Source: an uncultured Ruegeria sp. (GTDB lineage Bacteria > Pseudomonadota > Alphaproteobacteria > Rhodobacterales > Rhodobacteraceae). From it: a stretch of 64,000 nt of DNA. How positions within the stretch are numbered: position 1 is the first letter of the stretch; every line of letters starts with the position of its first letter. The translations under genes and the position numbers were made by a program. The notes under the pieces were generated by a model. That model did no database searches, had not been told where the DNA came from, and saw only the letters and a list, made by a program, of their open reading frames with translations. Positions 9,439 to 19,339 of this stretch are shown piece by piece. The DNA is taken from assembly GCF_947497005.1 (NCBI RefSeq), contig NZ_CANMFF010000008.1:62001-126000 (forward strand), read 5' to 3'.

Positions 9439-10776
9439 ATGTCCGATCTCGACCCGATGATTCTGAAACATGAATTCGACAGGATGACTGCGGTCCGGCA
9501 TGTAGGCCTTGTCAGTAGCGTCGTGCAGGGGCTGGTCGAGATCAGTGGTCTGAACGAACACGCGCGAATCGGAGATTTGCTGACATTGCAGCGGCGCGCG
9601 GGGGCCGATCTTGCTGGCGAAGTGCTGCAAGTCGGTGCGGACCATATCCATATGATACCGGGCGCGGCGCCCGATGGCGTCAGACTGGGAGACCGTGTGT
9701 ATCTTGACCCCTCGTCGAATTTCGCGCCCGGCATGCACTGGCTTGGGCGGGTCATCGATCCGTTTGGCAAACCGTTGGACAGCAATCCGCTGCTGAACGG
9801 ATCGCATGATCGCGATATCATGCAGGCCCCTCCCCCAGCTGTGGCGCGTAAGCCGCTGGGAGAACGGATGGTCACTGGATTATCCGTTCTCAACACAATG
9901 CTGCCGATTGTGCGCGGTCAACGCGTGGGATTGTTTTCAGGATCGGGTGTGGGAAAATCTACGCTACTGTCGACACTGGCGCGTTCCATGCAGGCCGACG
10001 TGGTTGTGGTGGCTCTGATTGGTGAACGTGGGCGCGAAGTGAATGAGTTTGTCGCCCACGCCATTGGCCCGGAAGCCATGAAACGCACAATCGTTGTGGC
10101 CGCCACGTCTGATCAGTCGGCATTGACACGCAGGCGGTGCGCGTGGTCGGCCATGTCAGCGGCAGAATTCCTGCGCGATCAGGGGCTGAGTGTTCTGTTT
10201 CTGGCCGATTCGGTAACCCGCTTTGCTGAAGCGCACCGTGAAATTGCCGTTGCAATGGGGGAATCTCCGTCGCTCAGAGGGTATCCAGCCTCGGTCACAC
10301 CCTTGATTGCCAATCTGTGTGAACGCGCAGGCCCCGGCACGCAGGAGCAAGGTGATATCACCGCCGTGTTCAGCGTTCTGGTCGCGGGCTCGGACATGGA
10401 TGAGCCCATCGCCGACATCCTGCGCGGTGTTTTGGACGGGCATATCGTACTAAGCCGCGACATTGCCGAACGCGGGCGTTTCCCGGCCATCGACCTCAGT
10501 AAATCCGTATCACGCAGCCTGCCAGAAGCTGCGTCTGAGGCTGAGAATCAGATGATCAAGGAAACCCGCAAACTTGTCGGCAGCTACGAACAGTCCGAAG
10601 TGATGATCAAAGCCGGGTTATACGCGGAAGGATCAGATCCGCTCTTAGATCAGGCAGTGCGCATTTATCAGGAGTTGGACTCGTTTTTCGGAAAACCCGA
10701 TTCCGAGGGGATCAGAACCAGTTTTGACCGCCTGTCCCTGATTCTGCGGCGCGCCTCGGCCGGGTTGCCTCGTTAG
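9439..10776 (+). CDS. fliI: Flagellum-specific ATP synthase FliI
   Basis: Walker A 'GLFSGSGVGKSTLL', 'LFLADSVTRFAEAHREIAVAMGESPSLRGYP'; start at 'MSDLDPMILKHEFD'. Confidence 0.96.
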   Translation: MSDLDPMILKHEFDRMTAVRHVGLVSSVVQGLVEISGLNEHARIGDLLTLQRRAGADLAGEVLQVGADHIHMIPGAAPDGVRLGDRVYLDPSSNFAPGMHWLGRVIDPFGKPLDSNPLLNGSHDRDIMQAPPPAVARKPLGERMVTGLSVLNTMLPIVRGQRVGLFSGSGVGKSTLLSTLARSMQADVVVVALIGERGREVNEFVAHAIGPEAMKRTIVVAATSDQSALTRRRCAWSAMSAAEFLRDQGLSVLFLADSVTRFAEAHREIAVAMGESPSLRGYPASVTPLIANLCERAGPGTQEQGDITAVFSVLVAGSDMDEPIADILRGVLDGHIVLSRDIAERGRFPAIDLSKSVSRSLPEAASEAENQMIKETRKLVGSYEQSEVMIKAGLYAEGSDPLLDQAVRIYQELDSFFGKPDSEGIRTSFDRLSLILRRASAGLPR

Positions 10777-10800
10777 GGGAACTCTGAACAGTTTTAAGTA

Positions 10801-10815
10801 TTAAGGCCGCCTTAA
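10801..10815. promoter_or_regulatory. Candidate CtrA box TTAA-N7-TTAA upstream of motB
   Basis: Exact TTAA GGCCGCC TTAA ~50 nt upstream of the motB ATG; matches the known alphaproteobacterial CtrA full-site consensus. Confidence 0.5.
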
Positions 10816-10862
10816 GACCCGCGCTGCTACTCAGGTAGTTGGGTGATAAAAAGGTGGTGGAG

Positions 10863-11702
10863 ATGGGTGCGCAATCCAATGCGGCGCCAATCATCATCAA
10901 GAAGAAGCGTGTATCAGGTGGTGATGGCCACCACGGTGGCGCGTGGAAAGTCGCATATGCCGACTTTGTTACGGCCATGATGGCCTTCTTCATGTTGATG
11001 TGGCTGCTAAACGCAACAACTGAACAGCAACGCAAGGGGCTGGCGGATTATTTCGCACCAACAATCCCGTTAAGCCCGGAATCCGGTGGCGGTGACGGGG
11101 CATTTGGTGGCGACAGCATGCTGTCTGAAGAGATATTTCTGCGCGACGGTGTTGGAGCTACCAATACGCACCCGACCGAAGAACGTCAGGCGCGTGGTTC
11201 AATCGGTATGGATGCCGATGGCGGCGGCAAAGGTGACACCGAAGATTTCACCACACTCGAGGCGCAGCTTTTAGGCCGAAGCGGCGAAAGCGAAGTGTCG
11301 GACAAGTTGCTCAAGCATATTGTCACACGGGTCACCGACGAAGGGCTTGTGGTTGAACTATTCGACACTGATGACCAGCCACTGTTCGAATCGGGTTCCG
11401 AAACACCAACGCGGATCATGCGGACGCTTGCCCTGATCATTGCCCTGTCTTCGGATCTGGTTACAAATCCGATTGCCGTCGAAGGCCATGTCAGCGCGTC
11501 TCCGGTCGTGCAGGTTCGCAATACGGCTTGGGATCTGTCTACGACACGCGCGCAAACACTGCGCCAGCTGCTGCAGGACAAGGGTGTGATGGCAAAGCGT
11601 ATGGATCGTGTCACCGGCCACGCCGACCGGGAACTGTTCGCCGCCAATCCGATGGCCGCGCGGAACAATAGAATCGAAGTGATTTTTCTGCGCCGACCCT
11701 AA
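10863..11702 (+). CDS. motB: Flagellar motor protein MotB
   Basis: 'KVAYADFVTAMMAFFMLMWLLNATTEQQRKGLADYF' MotB TM/plug plus OmpA-like C-term 'RAQTLRQLLQDKGV..RVTGHADRELFAANPMAARNNRIEVIF'. Confidence 0.95.
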   Translation: MGAQSNAAPIIIKKKRVSGGDGHHGGAWKVAYADFVTAMMAFFMLMWLLNATTEQQRKGLADYFAPTIPLSPESGGGDGAFGGDSMLSEEIFLRDGVGATNTHPTEERQARGSIGMDADGGGKGDTEDFTTLEAQLLGRSGESEVSDKLLKHIVTRVTDEGLVVELFDTDDQPLFESGSETPTRIMRTLALIIALSSDLVTNPIAVEGHVSASPVVQVRNTAWDLSTTRAQTLRQLLQDKGVMAKRMDRVTGHADRELFAANPMAARNNRIEVIFLRRP

Positions 11703-11793
11703 AGGATAAAACGCATTTTACATGTTAGCGCGCTGTTAAGGGGCAGCGCGTTACCTGTTGCATCAAAGATTGACGCAACAGAAGGGCGCACCG

Positions 11794-13089
11794 ATGACCA
11801 TTTCCTCTTCATTGAATGCCGGTGTGGCGGCGTTGAAGGCCAACGCCAACAGGCTGGCCACGATTTCCGATAACATCGCGAACTCTTCGACCTACGGATA
11901 CAAACGGGTCGAGACAGATTTTCATTCGATGGTCACGTCGGGCCAGGGTGGCAGCTACTCGGCCGGCGGTGTGCGCACGACAAGCCAACGCATGATTGAT
12001 CAGCGCGGGTCTCTGGTGACGACCAGCAACTCCACCGATTTGGCAGTACGCGGGCGTGGCATGCTGCCTGTACGCTCCAGCTCGCAGATCGGCACCAATT
12101 CAAACGAGATGCTACTGACCACAACAGGATCCTTCCGGACCAACGAAGAAGGGTACCTTGTCACCGAATCCGGCCTGGTTCTTCTGGGATGGCGCGCTGC
12201 GGCAGATGGTTCCATTCCGTCTGTTCCGCGCGACACACCCGCCGCGCTTGAACCCATTCAGCTGAGCGTCAATCAATTGTCCGGTGCCCCGACGACACAG
12301 ATGAACCTGCGTATGAACTTGCCCGCCACGGCAACAGACGCAGGCGCGCCCGGGGACATTCAACCTTTGTCGGTCGAATATTTTAACAACCTCGGCAAGT
12401 CCGAAAGCGTCGACATCGAACTGATCCCAACAGTTCCTGCAACCGGCAGCAGCAATGAATGGACCATGGTTCTGCGCGATTCGGCATCTGGCGGCGCAAT
12501 CATAGGGGAATACACGCTGACTTTTACCGACAATCGGACGGCCGGTGGCACCCTGTCCAGCGTCACGCCTGTTTCCGGAGGAGCCTATGATCCGGCAACA
12601 GGCAGCGTCATGGTCAACGTTGCCGGCGGCCCGATGGAGGTCAACATTGGCCTGATTGGCGATGCTGATGGCATAACTCAGCTCTCTGACACGTTCGCAC
12701 CGGTTTCAATCACCCGCGACGGCTCTGCGGTTGGCACGATGACCAGCGTTCAGGTGGATGAAAATGGCTATGTCTACGCATTCTACGACACGGGCGTCAG
12801 TCGTCGGATGTTTCAGATCCCGCTGGCGGATGTCCCCAATCCCAACGGCTTGACCGCACTGGACAGCCAGACTTACGCGCCATCCCGAGAGAGCGGGACA
12901 TTTTTCCTTTGGAATGCAGGCGAAGGCCCGACCGGAGATCTTGTTTCCTTCGCACGCGAAGAATCCACCACGGATGTGGCGACCGAGCTGACGTCCCTGA
13001 TCCAGACACAGCGCGCATATTCTTCCAGCGCCACAGTCATCCAGACGGTGGACGAGATGCTTCAGGAAACCACGAACCTGAAACGCTGA
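11794..13089 (+). CDS. flgE: Flagellar hook protein FlgE
   Basis: 'SSLNAGVAALKANANRLATISDNIANSSTYGYKRVETDFHSMV'; C-term 'TELTSLIQTQRAYSSSATVIQTVDEMLQETTNLKR'. Confidence 0.95.
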   Translation: MTISSSLNAGVAALKANANRLATISDNIANSSTYGYKRVETDFHSMVTSGQGGSYSAGGVRTTSQRMIDQRGSLVTTSNSTDLAVRGRGMLPVRSSSQIGTNSNEMLLTTTGSFRTNEEGYLVTESGLVLLGWRAAADGSIPSVPRDTPAALEPIQLSVNQLSGAPTTQMNLRMNLPATATDAGAPGDIQPLSVEYFNNLGKSESVDIELIPTVPATGSSNEWTMVLRDSASGGAIIGEYTLTFTDNRTAGGTLSSVTPVSGGAYDPATGSVMVNVAGGPMEVNIGLIGDADGITQLSDTFAPVSITRDGSAVGTMTSVQVDENGYVYAFYDTGVSRRMFQIPLADVPNPNGLTALDSQTYAPSRESGTFFLWNAGEGPTGDLVSFAREESTTDVATELTSLIQTQRAYSSSATVIQTVDEMLQETTNLKR

Positions 13090-13122
13090 TCCGAACGTTG
13101 ATCAAAGCAAAGGAGCGGCCTT

Positions 13123-14574
13123 ATGAATATGTCGACAGCACTGAACAACGCATTGGGTGGTTTGACGGCAGCAAGTCGCGGGGCTGCTGTGGTTTCAGGG
13201 AATATCGCAAATGCTCTGACACCCGGTTACGCGCGCCGGTCACTTGAACTTACAACCAGCTCCAGTTCGGGAAACGGTGTGCGCACTGTAGGAGTAACCC
13301 GGCATCAAGACCCTGTTCTGACCGCCAACATGCGGTCCTCTGACGCTGAACTTGCCTTTCAATCGTCCATGTCAGAATTCCACACGCAGTTTGAAAAGCT
13401 CGTGGGGTCGGTGGACGGCTCGCCTTCGATCGCGACCCGGCTTTCATCTCTGGAAGGCAGCTTCATCACAGCAGCCAGCCTGCCCGATTCGATCGAAAGA
13501 CTTGATCAGGTGGCGCGCGCGGCCCGCGATCTGACGAATGAATTGAATGCAGCTTCCGAAGGTGTGAGCAAGGCACGGTCTGATGCTGATCGAAAGATAG
13601 GGGCTCAGGTTCAAAGCTTGAATCAGACGTTGCAAGACATCCAGGATCTGAACGCCAAGATTCCCGCCATTCAGAATTCCGGCGGTGACATCGGGTCCCT
13701 TCTGGATCAGCGCCAAGTCCTGATTGATCAGGTTAATGCCCTGATACCCGTCAACGTCGTTCCTCGCGCCAATGACCAGGTGTCCTTGTATTCGGACGGC
13801 GGGTTGATCTTGCTGGAAGGCAAAGCTTCCGAATTCACCTTTTCCATTACGGGTGAAACCAAGCCTCATATGACTATAGCAAATGGGTTATTGTCCGGGC
13901 TTGAAATGAACGGCAATCCGGTTCGAACCAGTGGCGGCAACGCGCAGATTCGCGGCGGTGCCCTAATGGCCCAGTTCGCCATTCGTGACGAGTTGGCCGT
14001 TGAGGCTCAGGTTCAGCTGGATACCATCGCACGTGATTTGGTCGAGCGGTTTGAGACTCCGGGGCTGGATCCGACTGCTCTTGCCTCCGATCCCGGTCTC
14101 TTTACCGATGATGGCAATCGCTTTGATCCGACTGCATTTGTCGGGTTGGCCTCGCGTATTTCACTCAATTCGGTCGTGGATCCCGACAATGGCGGAAACA
14201 GCTGGAAATTGCGCTCGGGTCTTGCCTCTGTAACCCCGGGTGATCCCGGCCAGGCCTCTCAGCTTCGCGCATTCGGGGCTGTCCTGAGTGACGCACGTGC
14301 TGTTCCGGGCGGGCTGTTCGGCACCGGAAACATGCGGGCGGCCGAATTGACCGAGGCGTTGCTATCAAAAACCGGGGCGCAGGCACATGCGGCAGATCAG
14401 CGAAAAACATTCGCCAACACCGCCCAACAGCAAATGGTTCAGATCGAGGCCGAGCAGGGTGTTGATTCGGATCAGGAACTGCAAAGGCTTATGCAGATCG
14501 AACAGACGTATGTGGCGAACGCACGCGTTATCTCGGTCGTTGATGAACTTATGGAAACTCTTCTGAGGTTGTGA
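13123..14574 (+). CDS. flgK: Flagellar hook-associated protein FlgK
   Basis: 'STALNNALGGLTAASRGAAVVSGNIANALTPGYARRSLEL'; C-term 'LMQIEQTYVANARVISVVDELMETLL'. Confidence 0.95.
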   Translation: MNMSTALNNALGGLTAASRGAAVVSGNIANALTPGYARRSLELTTSSSSGNGVRTVGVTRHQDPVLTANMRSSDAELAFQSSMSEFHTQFEKLVGSVDGSPSIATRLSSLEGSFITAASLPDSIERLDQVARAARDLTNELNAASEGVSKARSDADRKIGAQVQSLNQTLQDIQDLNAKIPAIQNSGGDIGSLLDQRQVLIDQVNALIPVNVVPRANDQVSLYSDGGLILLEGKASEFTFSITGETKPHMTIANGLLSGLEMNGNPVRTSGGNAQIRGGALMAQFAIRDELAVEAQVQLDTIARDLVERFETPGLDPTALASDPGLFTDDGNRFDPTAFVGLASRISLNSVVDPDNGGNSWKLRSGLASVTPGDPGQASQLRAFGAVLSDARAVPGGLFGTGNMRAAELTEALLSKTGAQAHAADQRKTFANTAQQQMVQIEAEQGVDSDQELQRLMQIEQTYVANARVISVVDELMETLLRL

Positions 14575-14576
14575 CC

Positions 14577-15584
14577 ATGAACTTGACTTCTATCGGCGAT
14601 CTGGCACGGGGGCTGACCTTGCGAACCCGCGCCACGGATATCAAAACACAGATCGAAACTCTTTCTTACGAATTGTCTACTGGGCAGGTGCAGGACATAT
14701 CCGGGCGGCTTGGCGGGGATTATTCGCAGATTCTGGACCTCGACCGAAGCTTGGCAAGGCTTGACGCATTTGGCATCGCGACATCCGAAGCGACTCTGTT
14801 CACGGATGCCATGCAACTAGGCCTTACGACCTTCGGAGATTCGGTTGCGGACATGACCGCATCTCTGCTCGCTTATGGAACTGCAAATCAACCTATTAAC
14901 CACGAACAGGCCTCGGTTCAGGCAAAAAACGAACTGGATACGATGATTTCAGCGCTGAACTCGCGCGTGGGTGGGCGCAGCCTGTTTTCCGGAACGGCCA
15001 CGGATGTATCGCCGTTGCCTTCATCGGATACAGTTCTGACAGCGCTGAAAACCCAGCTCACGGGGCACGCAACCCTTGCAGACATCCGGCTGGCTGCAGA
15101 CACCTGGTTCAATGATCCAACCGGGTTTGACGCCGTGATCTATCAGGGGTCGAATAATACGCTCGCCCCGATGCAAATCTCAGAAAATGAAAGTGTTGCA
15201 CTGCCGATCACTGCAACTGATCCGGCGTTCAAAGCCGCACTCAGGGATGTTGCGGTGGCCGCTTTGGCAACAGACAGCGCCTTGGCAATATCGCCGGACC
15301 AACGCACCGCCTTGTTCACGCAGTTGGGTGCCGATCTGGCCAACGCACAGGACGCCACGGTCAAACTTCGGGCGGGAGTCGGCGCGGCAGAAGCCCGCAT
15401 CGAAGAAGCCGCCACGCGCAATTCAGCGGCCCGTACCAGCCTCGAATTCAGCCGGAATGAGCTGATCGCAGCCGATCCCTATGAAACCGCAGCGAAACTG
15501 CAAACGGTGCAGTTTCAATTGGAAAGCCTGTATTCCGTAACCGTTCGAAATGCGAACTTGTCTTTGGTGAATTTTCTGAGATGA
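14577..15584 (+). CDS. flgL: Flagellar hook-associated protein FlgL / flagellin-like
   Basis: Immediately downstream of flgK; 'LRTRATDIKTQIETLSYELSTGQVQDISGRLGGDYSQILDLDRSLARL' and C-term 'LYSVTVRNANLSLVNFLR'. A GTG at 14571 is an alternative start. Confidence 0.85.
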   Translation: MNLTSIGDLARGLTLRTRATDIKTQIETLSYELSTGQVQDISGRLGGDYSQILDLDRSLARLDAFGIATSEATLFTDAMQLGLTTFGDSVADMTASLLAYGTANQPINHEQASVQAKNELDTMISALNSRVGGRSLFSGTATDVSPLPSSDTVLTALKTQLTGHATLADIRLAADTWFNDPTGFDAVIYQGSNNTLAPMQISENESVALPITATDPAFKAALRDVAVAALATDSALAISPDQRTALFTQLGADLANAQDATVKLRAGVGAAEARIEEAATRNSAARTSLEFSRNELIAADPYETAAKLQTVQFQLESLYSVTVRNANLSLVNFLR

Positions 15585-16675
15585 GAGCGCTGATATTTGC
15601 CTTTCTCCTCCTCCCGGGCATGGCTTGGGCAGGCGCGATTCGCCTCAAGGATTTGGTGGATTTTGACGGTGTACGAGGCAATGATCTGGTCGGTTATGGT
15701 CTGGTCGTAGGTTTGAATGGAACCGGCGACGGATTGCGCAACGCGCCCTTCACCGAAGAAATCATGTCCAACATCCTCGAACGTCTGGGCGTCAACGTAA
15801 CCGGCGAGGATTTTCGCCCCAAGAACGTGGCCGCTGTTTTGGTAACAGCAACCCTGCCTCCCTTCGCCAGGGTCGGTGGCCAAATTGACGTGACGGTCTC
15901 AGCCATAGGCGATTCCAACAGCTTGCTCGGTGGGACGCTGATCATGACACCCCTGAACGCCGCTGATGGGCAAATCTATGCTGTTGCTCAAGGCACAATA
16001 CTTGCAGGCGGCGTGTCCGCCGAGGGCGAAGCGGCTTCGGTTGTTCGCGGAGTGCCGACCGCAGGTGTCATCCCGTCCGGCGCAAGGGTCGAGAGGGAGA
16101 TTGATTTCGATCTGTCTACGCTGACCCAAGTGCGCCTCGCCCTGCGGGAACCGGATTTTACCACAGCCGCCCGCATTGAATCCGCAATAAACACTGAATT
16201 CAACAGGGCCGTGGCGATCATGCGGGATTCCGGTACGGTTGAACTCAGCATTACTGCGACCCAGGCCGTTTCCACAGCCCACGCCCTGGGGCGAATCGAA
16301 AACATCCTGGTCGAGCCCGAGACAAAGGCGCGTGTAGTTGTAGACCAACGCTCCGGCACAATTGTCATGGGGCAAGAGGTCCGCATTTCACGGGTTGCGG
16401 TATCGCAGGGAAATTTGACCCTGACAGTTCAGGAAGCGCCTATTGCGGTACAACCAAACCCATTCGCCCGTGGGGAAACAGTTATTGTCCCCCGCACCAT
16501 AACCGGGATCGAGGAAGATGAAGGTACGGGTCTTGCCGAAATCCCCGAGGCCACAACACTTTCAGAAGTGGTCGCTGGCCTGAACGCGTTGGGCGTTTCG
16601 CCGCAGGACATGATCGACATTCTGAAAACGATCAAAGCGGCAGGGGCACTACACGCCGAGTTTATTGTCAGGTGA
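15581..16675 (+). CDS. flgI: Flagellar P-ring protein FlgI
   Basis: 'AIRLKDLVDFDGVRGNDLVGYGLVVGLNGTGDGLRNAPFTEEIMSNILERLGVN'. Confidence 0.97.
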   Translation: MRALIFAFLLLPGMAWAGAIRLKDLVDFDGVRGNDLVGYGLVVGLNGTGDGLRNAPFTEEIMSNILERLGVNVTGEDFRPKNVAAVLVTATLPPFARVGGQIDVTVSAIGDSNSLLGGTLIMTPLNAADGQIYAVAQGTILAGGVSAEGEAASVVRGVPTAGVIPSGARVEREIDFDLSTLTQVRLALREPDFTTAARIESAINTEFNRAVAIMRDSGTVELSITATQAVSTAHALGRIENILVEPETKARVVVDQRSGTIVMGQEVRISRVAVSQGNLTLTVQEAPIAVQPNPFARGETVIVPRTITGIEEDEGTGLAEIPEATTLSEVVAGLNALGVSPQDMIDILKTIKAAGALHAEFIVR

Positions 16676-16701
16676 CTGCCAATCAGAGTTGATACGGCAG
16701 G

Positions 16702-16728
16702 AAGGCGCGCTGTCATACAGCACGCCTT
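16702..16728. terminator. Hairpin between convergent flgI and DUF1523-like gene
   Basis: aaggcgcgctgt-cat-acagcacgcctt: 12-bp stem with one mismatch between convergent genes. Confidence 0.5.
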
Positions 16729-16740
16729 TGGACGATAAAC

Positions 16741-17385
16741 CTATTTTGATTTCCAGCTGTCCAACCAACGACGAAAACGATTGCGACGCTCTTCAATCGC
16801 ATCACCAGCGGCGTAAATACCGTCTTCCACGTTTTCGATCATCGGATCAATCCGGGCTTGCCGGAACCTGCGCCAACGGACCCAAATAGCCCAGACAAAC
16901 GCAGCAAAGATCGTCAGGAAGATGATATTGAACCAGGGAATGACCCGAACATCAGGCCCTTCTACATCTTTGATGAAGATGGCGTTGGGAAAAATCGACA
17001 TAAACTCATTGCGCCAACCATAATGGGTCACGACCACCCATTTCGGGTTTTCCTTGGTCGATTTCGCGTCGTTGGCCTCGGTATAGAGATTCGCCGTGTC
17101 GAATTTGAAGTAAGGGGGCCACCCCCAACCGGTATCCTCATTTCGGTATACGATGGGTTTTCCGTTGGCCCGCACCGCCTGAATGAACTGCACATCCCGG
17201 TTGGACAGGCTGGTGGATTGATCTTCGGGCTCGGACCAGAAGATCCGCGTCCAGTCGTTCAGATCCTGCCGTTCTTCATAGGTGTTGACGATGCGCACAA
17301 TGTCATGCTGTGGCAGCGAATATTGCAGGAACGCCGCAATTGTGCCCCAGAATATGATGATGAACACCCATTTTACATAGGCCAT
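16741..17385 (-). CDS. DUF1523-like membrane protein (last gene of AAA+ operon)
   Basis: 214 aa; N-terminal TM, 'HDIVRIVNTYEERQDLNDWTRIFWSEPEDQ', second TM 'PWFNIIFLTIFAAFVWAIWVRWRRF'. Confidence 0.8.
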   Translation of the reverse strand: MAYVKWVFIIIFWGTIAAFLQYSLPQHDIVRIVNTYEERQDLNDWTRIFWSEPEDQSTSLSNRDVQFIQAVRANGKPIVYRNEDTGWGWPPYFKFDTANLYTEANDAKSTKENPKWVVVTHYGWRNEFMSIFPNAIFIKDVEGPDVRVIPWFNIIFLTIFAAFVWAIWVRWRRFRQARIDPMIENVEDGIYAAGDAIEERRNRFRRWLDSWKSK

Positions 17386-17395
17386 GCCTAAACCC

Positions 17396-17662
17396 TCACA
17401 TGTAATTCACAATGTAGATCATCGCGCCAATCGCCACCCAAGGCACTATATAAACACCCAGGATCAGTTTGCGCCGGAACGAATTGTCATACACGTGCAA
17501 TCCGCGTTCCACAAAAGCGTCCTTGTTGCCCGTCTTGCCTTTTTCATCCCACCAGGTTTCCAGTTTGCGGCGGCGCATCCCGCGCGAATAGAAAGACAGC
17601 GCAAAATAGATAATCGTCTGGATCACCAGCAAGATCAGCAAAAGGCGCAACAATCCGAACAT
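17396..17662 (-). CDS. Small conserved-looking membrane protein in AAA+ operon
   Basis: 88 aa, two predicted TM segments flanking a basic loop; 10-nt spacing to next gene. Confidence 0.75.
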   Translation of the reverse strand: MFGLLRLLLILLVIQTIIYFALSFYSRGMRRRKLETWWDEKGKTGNKDAFVERGLHVYDNSFRRKLILGVYIVPWVAIGAMIYIVNYM

Positions 17663-17663
17663 A

Positions 17664-19001
17664 TCAGCCTTTCCTCACCGAACCCCATGGACCGACCCGA
17701 GCGATTACGTCATCGCTGACCCGATCGTCGCCGCTCATATCCGGCTCATGCCCGAACAGCGCGGCGCGGGCACCTTGCTTGTCCACCTGATACTCGCGCA
17801 CAAGGAAATCGGCAACATAGGCTTTTTTGCTCTCGGGCCATCTGGAATACGTGCTGTAGAACAGCTCCTTGTGGCAGATGAACATCTGGCGCGGGTCCAG
17901 CGGGGCCAGTTCGGCCAGTAACATGTTTACCAGATCACGGTTCGGCGTATTCGCGGCGCGTAACGTATAGAAATAGGCCGGATGGTCCGAAGTGATACGC
18001 GGCCACGGCCCCCCGTCACTCGCCCAGCGCAGCAGTTGCGCCAGACCGTGATAGGCATCAGGCAGGCGATCCGAGTGGTTTCGCGCCAGCCGCCGCATGT
18101 CGCTGCGGTCCAACCCGGTCAGGTCGACATCCGCATCCGCCGCCGCGTCAACGGTCAGGAAATCCATCTTCTGTTGCAGGATCGCGGCGGCATCCACGCC
18201 GCGCGCCTTGACGATCGGTTCGACCAGATCGTTGTAATCCAGAAACTTGGCGATTTGGTTCCGCTGTGACGGATCAAACGTGTACTTGATCGGCAGGTCG
18301 TCGGGCTTTTCACCCATGCAAATCGCGGCTGGGTGATCCAGATCGGGAAACAGGTACAGCCCGCCGAAATGCGCCGTCCAGAAATTGCGCTGCTCGAACG
18401 CTGTGTGACGCAGGCGGACGGGGTTTCGGGTGACGTCTCCGGTTTCCTTGGCCGTTTCGATCATCCTGGCGATCAGCACATCGTCGAACCAGGCGTCTTC
18501 TTCCGTCTTGAACTGTTCGACCATGCCCGCCAGTTGCAGTGCCTTGCGCAGGGTACCGCCTGCTGTGTCGGCCTCGATCTCAATCTTGCGCAGGTTCAGC
18601 AGATCGCGCGGCGTGCTGAGTTTGATGACCGAGTTCACCAGCTCTCCAGCCACCGCATCGGTAGCGGTCAGGGCGAACAGCTGTGCCTCGTTCATCTCGA
18701 TGAATTCGCGCAGAATATCGCGCGAGGTCGAGAATTTGACGTTCAGCAGAGGTGCGCGTTTCTGCTCGGTCGTCAGCAGGATGAACTGCCGGTTGACCCC
18801 GTTGGGGTTGAGGTAAAGCTCATCCTCCAGCTCAATCCCCATCTCCGGCGAATAGCCCGAGATATCGATATGGAAATCCGAAAGCTGAGTGGTCTTGCCC
18901 GCCAGATGCTGCAGCGCGCGGTTATACCGCTCGACCAGAGCCGGGCTGGAGATGTGGACGAGATTGCCGAACATCAGGCCTTTTTTGATGAGGCGGATCA
19001 T
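17664..19001 (-). CDS. Uncharacterised 445-aa protein (DUF6638-like by memory)
   Basis: Long high-quality ORF overlapping the upstream gene by 4 nt; no recognisable catalytic motif. Confidence 0.8.
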   Translation of the reverse strand: MIRLIKKGLMFGNLVHISSPALVERYNRALQHLAGKTTQLSDFHIDISGYSPEMGIELEDELYLNPNGVNRQFILLTTEQKRAPLLNVKFSTSRDILREFIEMNEAQLFALTATDAVAGELVNSVIKLSTPRDLLNLRKIEIEADTAGGTLRKALQLAGMVEQFKTEEDAWFDDVLIARMIETAKETGDVTRNPVRLRHTAFEQRNFWTAHFGGLYLFPDLDHPAAICMGEKPDDLPIKYTFDPSQRNQIAKFLDYNDLVEPIVKARGVDAAAILQQKMDFLTVDAAADADVDLTGLDRSDMRRLARNHSDRLPDAYHGLAQLLRWASDGGPWPRITSDHPAYFYTLRAANTPNRDLVNMLLAELAPLDPRQMFICHKELFYSTYSRWPESKKAYVADFLVREYQVDKQGARAALFGHEPDMSGDDRVSDDVIARVGPWGSVRKG

Positions 19002-19339
19002 GCTGGATCACCGAATCGGAACTGCAGCCTCATACCCAGGCCGAGTGCAAACACGTAGGGCAATGCGAATAAGACCAGGAAAGCGGAATACCAAACTTCA
19101 GAGCCGAAAATTTGTTTCGGGTCATAATAGTTCCAAAACCATCCGAGTCCCAGAAACAAGGGGATAAGACCGACAAATGGACCTACACAAACACTGAGGG
19201 AAAACCAAACAAGGAACCTAAGCGCGAACAGCTTGCCTTCTGGCACGGGTAGATTTCTGCGAACGGCGAAGCTCGCCGTCCAACAAGCGAAGGGCACTCC
19301 TATCAACAGGATAGCAATGAGCTGCGCAGCTTCCGTCAC
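18998..19339 (-). CDS. Small multi-TM protein in AAA+ operon
   Basis: 113 aa, about three hydrophobic segments; 4-nt overlaps at both ends; visibly lower G+C than flanking genes. Confidence 0.65.
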   Translation of the reverse strand: MTEAAQLIAILLIGVPFACWTASFAVRRNLPVPEGKLFALRFLVWFSLSVCVGPFVGLIPLFLGLGWFWNYYDPKQIFGSEVWYSAFLVLFALPYVFALGLGMRLQFRFGDPA

